This document shows, in pieces, positions 62,257 to 64,000 of a DNA stretch of 64,000 nucleotides. Position 1 is the first letter of the stretch, and every line of letters begins with the position of its first letter. The stretch spans positions 819,001 through 883,000 of the forward strand of contig NZ_CP060204.1 of NCBI RefSeq assembly GCF_014250475.1. The letters are read 5' to 3'. The DNA comes from Selenomonas timonae (lineage in GTDB: Bacteria > Bacillota > Negativicutes > Selenomonadales > Selenomonadaceae). Under the pieces are notes generated by a model that ran no database searches, was not told the DNA's origin, and saw nothing but the letters and a program-made list of their open reading frames with translations. Made by a program: the position numbers and the translations under genes.

Positions 62257-64000
62257 ATGAAGATCTCCGCCTGCTATATTGTAAAGGACGAAGCAGATGA
62301 ACTGCGCCGTTCCCTTGCCTCTGTTCGACAGGCGGCTGATGAAATTATTGTTGTTTCGACATGTGGGAACTTGGCGGTTGTGCATGCTGCTGATGAATTT
62401 TGTGCACGCATCTATGATTTCCCCTGGCAGAATGACTTTGCTCTGGTACGCAATTATGCACTCGAACAATGTACGGGGGATTTGGTCAGCTTTTTGGATG
62501 CCGATGAATATTTCTTCCATCCGGAAGACTTGCGCGATGGAATTGAAGCTGCCGTACGTGAGAATCCGACCTTTGATATCATTATGATATCACTCTGTAA
62601 TTTCATGACAGAGAACTCTTTCGCAGATGCCATGTATCTGTGGAGCCCGCGGATCCTGCGTATGCCGGGGTTGCACTACGAGGGGATGATTCACGAGCAA
62701 GTCATACGCAATGATGGGGCGGAGCGCATACTTGTCTATGGAGATGAGCGCCTTGCTGCCGGACATACAGGCTATCTTACGGAGCGGGGAGAGGAGAAGA
62801 TTCGCCGCAATATTGCCATGCTTGAACGGGATGCTGCGCTTCATGGATGGAAGGCAATGCATGCCTTTTACTTGGCGGATTGTTACTTCGGTCTGAAAGA
62901 CTATGCGAAAACCCTGGAGTTTTCCAAGGCGGCTCTGCAGGAAGATGTCGTCTTCATTGGGGAAGAGAGCAAGGTCTATCATCAGATGATTGAGTCCATG
63001 CGGGCTCTGCATTACTCGGATGAGGAGATGCTAATACTGGCAGAGGAGGCTCTTGCAAAGTTTCCCAATCTGCCGGATTTTTATGCGCAGCGAGGGATGA
63101 TTCTATGCGGGCTTGCGCGCTATGAGGACGCTGCAGATAGTTTTGAGAAAGCCTTGCAGCATTACGACCATGATTTTTCCGCAATCCATGATTCATCATT
63201 CTTTAATCAGGCTGCTGCAGCCCATGTGGCAGATCGAATTGCGCAGATTTATAAGCATTTGGAAGAGCCGGAAAAGGTGAGTGTTTGGTTGGAGAAGGAG
63301 AAGTCGTATATGGAAGTGGCTGCAGTTGGCGAGGAGAAGCAGAAGCTTCGCATTACGGCATGCTATATTGTGCGCAATGATGCTGTTCATCTGACAAAGT
63401 CCATTGAGAGTCTATGTGATGAAGTCGATGAGCTGATCGTCGTTGATACGGGCTCCTCTGATGATTCTATGCATGTAGCAGAGTCTTTTGGCGCGACTGT
63501 ATATCATATCCCGTGGGCAGATGACTTTGCGGCTGCGCGCAATGCGGCACTTTCCCATGCCACGGGAGATTGGATTGTCTTTATCGATGCGGATGAATAC
63601 TTCTCCGCAGAGACTCGCACACATTTGCGCGCCTTGATAGAACAGGCTCATGCTGAAGATGGAGAGGTTCTTCTTGTACCATGGCATAATATTGATGAAG
63701 CGACAGGGGAAGTCCTGCTTGACTCCTATGCGCCGCGCATCTTTCACAGTCGAGAGGGGCGGCACTATGTCGGGAGGGTTCATGAGGAACTGCGGGATGC
63801 GGACGGGACAGCTCCGCCTTCCCGTATCATTCCGTCGGAGATGCTGACACTTGTGCACACAGGCTATTCTGCCGTCTTGACACGTGAAAAGGGGGAGCGC
63901 AATCTGCGACTCCTCCTCCAAGAAGTGAAGCATACAGAGCATCCGGAGCGCTGCTGGCGCTATCTTGCAGAGACGTATGACAATCTGGATGATGAACGGA
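62257..64000 (+). CDS. Two-domain family 2 glycosyltransferase with TPR-like repeats (3' truncated by window edge)
   Basis: Open without a stop from ATG 62257 to the edge (>581 codons). Domain 1 (about residues 1-200) starts [20 protein letters not shown] and has FLDADEYF (DxD-type) but STCGNL where DTGSSD is expected. A helical TPR-like linker (210-355) contains [22 protein letters not shown]. Domain 2 starts [15 protein letters not shown] and has intact [18 protein letters not shown] and HEELRD. SD GAAAGGA. More AT-rich than flanking genes. Position after fliC suggests flagellin glycosylation; other surface glycans remain possible. Confidence 0.88.
   Translation, partial: MKISACYIVKDEADELRRSLASVRQAADEIIVVSTCGNLAVVHAADEFCARIYDFPWQNDFALVRNYALEQCTGDLVSFLDADEYFFHPEDLRDGIEAAVRENPTFDIIMISLCNFMTENSFADAMYLWSPRILRMPGLHYEGMIHEQVIRNDGAERILVYGDERLAAGHTGYLTERGEEKIRRNIAMLERDAALHGWKAMHAFYLADCYFGLKDYAKTLEFSKAALQEDVVFIGEESKVYHQMIESMRALHYSDEEMLILAEEALAKFPNLPDFYAQRGMILCGLARYEDAADSFEKALQHYDHDFSAIHDSSFFNQAAAAHVADRIAQIYKHLEEPEKVSVWLEKEKSYMEVAAVGEEKQKLRITACYIVRNDAVHLTKSIESLCDEVDELIVVDTGSSDDSMHVAESFGATVYHIPWADDFAAARNAALSHATGDWIVFIDADEYFSAETRTHLRALIEQAHAEDGEVLLVPWHNIDEATGEVLLDSYAPRIFHSREGRHYVGRVHEELRDADGTAPPSRIIPSEMLTLVHTGYSAVLTREKGERNLRLLLQEVKHTEHPERCWRYLAETYDNLDDER

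Overview
The window is a GC-rich (~58% by eye) chromosomal segment of an anaerobic, flagellated, diderm member of the Negativicutes, most likely Selenomonas or a close relative such as Centipeda. This is inferred from the combination of a B12-dependent methylmalonyl-CoA mutase (succinate/propionate metabolism), a late flagellar operon with FliW/CsrA/YvyF, O-antigen-type sugar genes, a CDP-6-deoxyhexose dehydrase, and Firmicutes-type promoters and terminators. No rRNA, tRNA, CRISPR array or prophage was seen.

Layout. 1-1.2 kb: 3' end of rpoC. 1.2-1.55 kb: a compact locus with the full architecture of a par/Fst-type type I toxin-antitoxin module (29-codon membrane peptide, ~67-nt antisense RNA, shared bidirectional terminator). 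1.6-12.9 kb: housekeeping genes (bioY, sstT, rfbD, an OmpR/histidine-kinase pair, rsmI, a AAA ATPase-nuclease gene behind a 35-bp perfect palindrome, metG-tatD, a 3D-domain cell-wall protein). 12.9-20.1 kb: a cobalamin riboswitch, two terminators, a foldback repeat, then mutA-mutB-meaB and a Cys-less MsrA-like gene. 20.1-25.4 kb: two paralogous chemoreceptors (the second without its signalling tip), a DyP-type peroxidase, pfkA. 25.4-28.6 kb: fruK and fruA on the minus strand, separated by a second copy of the foldback repeat. 28.7-29.7 kb: a YitT-type membrane protein. 29.8-42.4 kb: sugar-acid catabolism: gluconate kinase and 6-phosphogluconate dehydrogenase, then gluconate permease, a second FGGY kinase, an orphan glucitol-type EIIA, two oxidoreductases, a YjhG-type xylonate dehydratase, a YagE/YjhH-type aldolase and an RpiR regulator. 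42.4-44.9 kb: rfbG-rfbH. 44.9-46.2 kb: a decayed IS1182-type element. 46.3-51.2 kb: a YibE/F membrane protein and a cluster for an unusual P1B-type metal ATPase with CxxC-less HMA2 proteins. 51.3-62.1 kb: late flagellar genes (yvyF, flgM, two FlgN-like chaperones, flgK, flgL, a DUF6470-like gene, fliW, csrA, flaG, fliD, fliS, a FliT-like gene, fliC). 62.26 kb to the edge: a large double-domain glycosyltransferase running off the window, a candidate flagellin glycosyltransferase.

How it works together. The metabolic genes describe entry of fructose (fruA/fruK/pfkA) and sugar acids (gluconate through GntK/Gnd; pentonates through dehydratase plus aldolase) into central metabolism, with propionate-type carbon flow through methylmalonyl-CoA. 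The flagellar block encodes hook-filament junction, cap, filament, their export chaperones and the FlgM and FliW-CsrA checkpoints. The most notable non-coding signals are the type I toxin-antitoxin locus and the two copies of a ~113-nt foldback repeat whose stems differ by compensatory base-pair changes.
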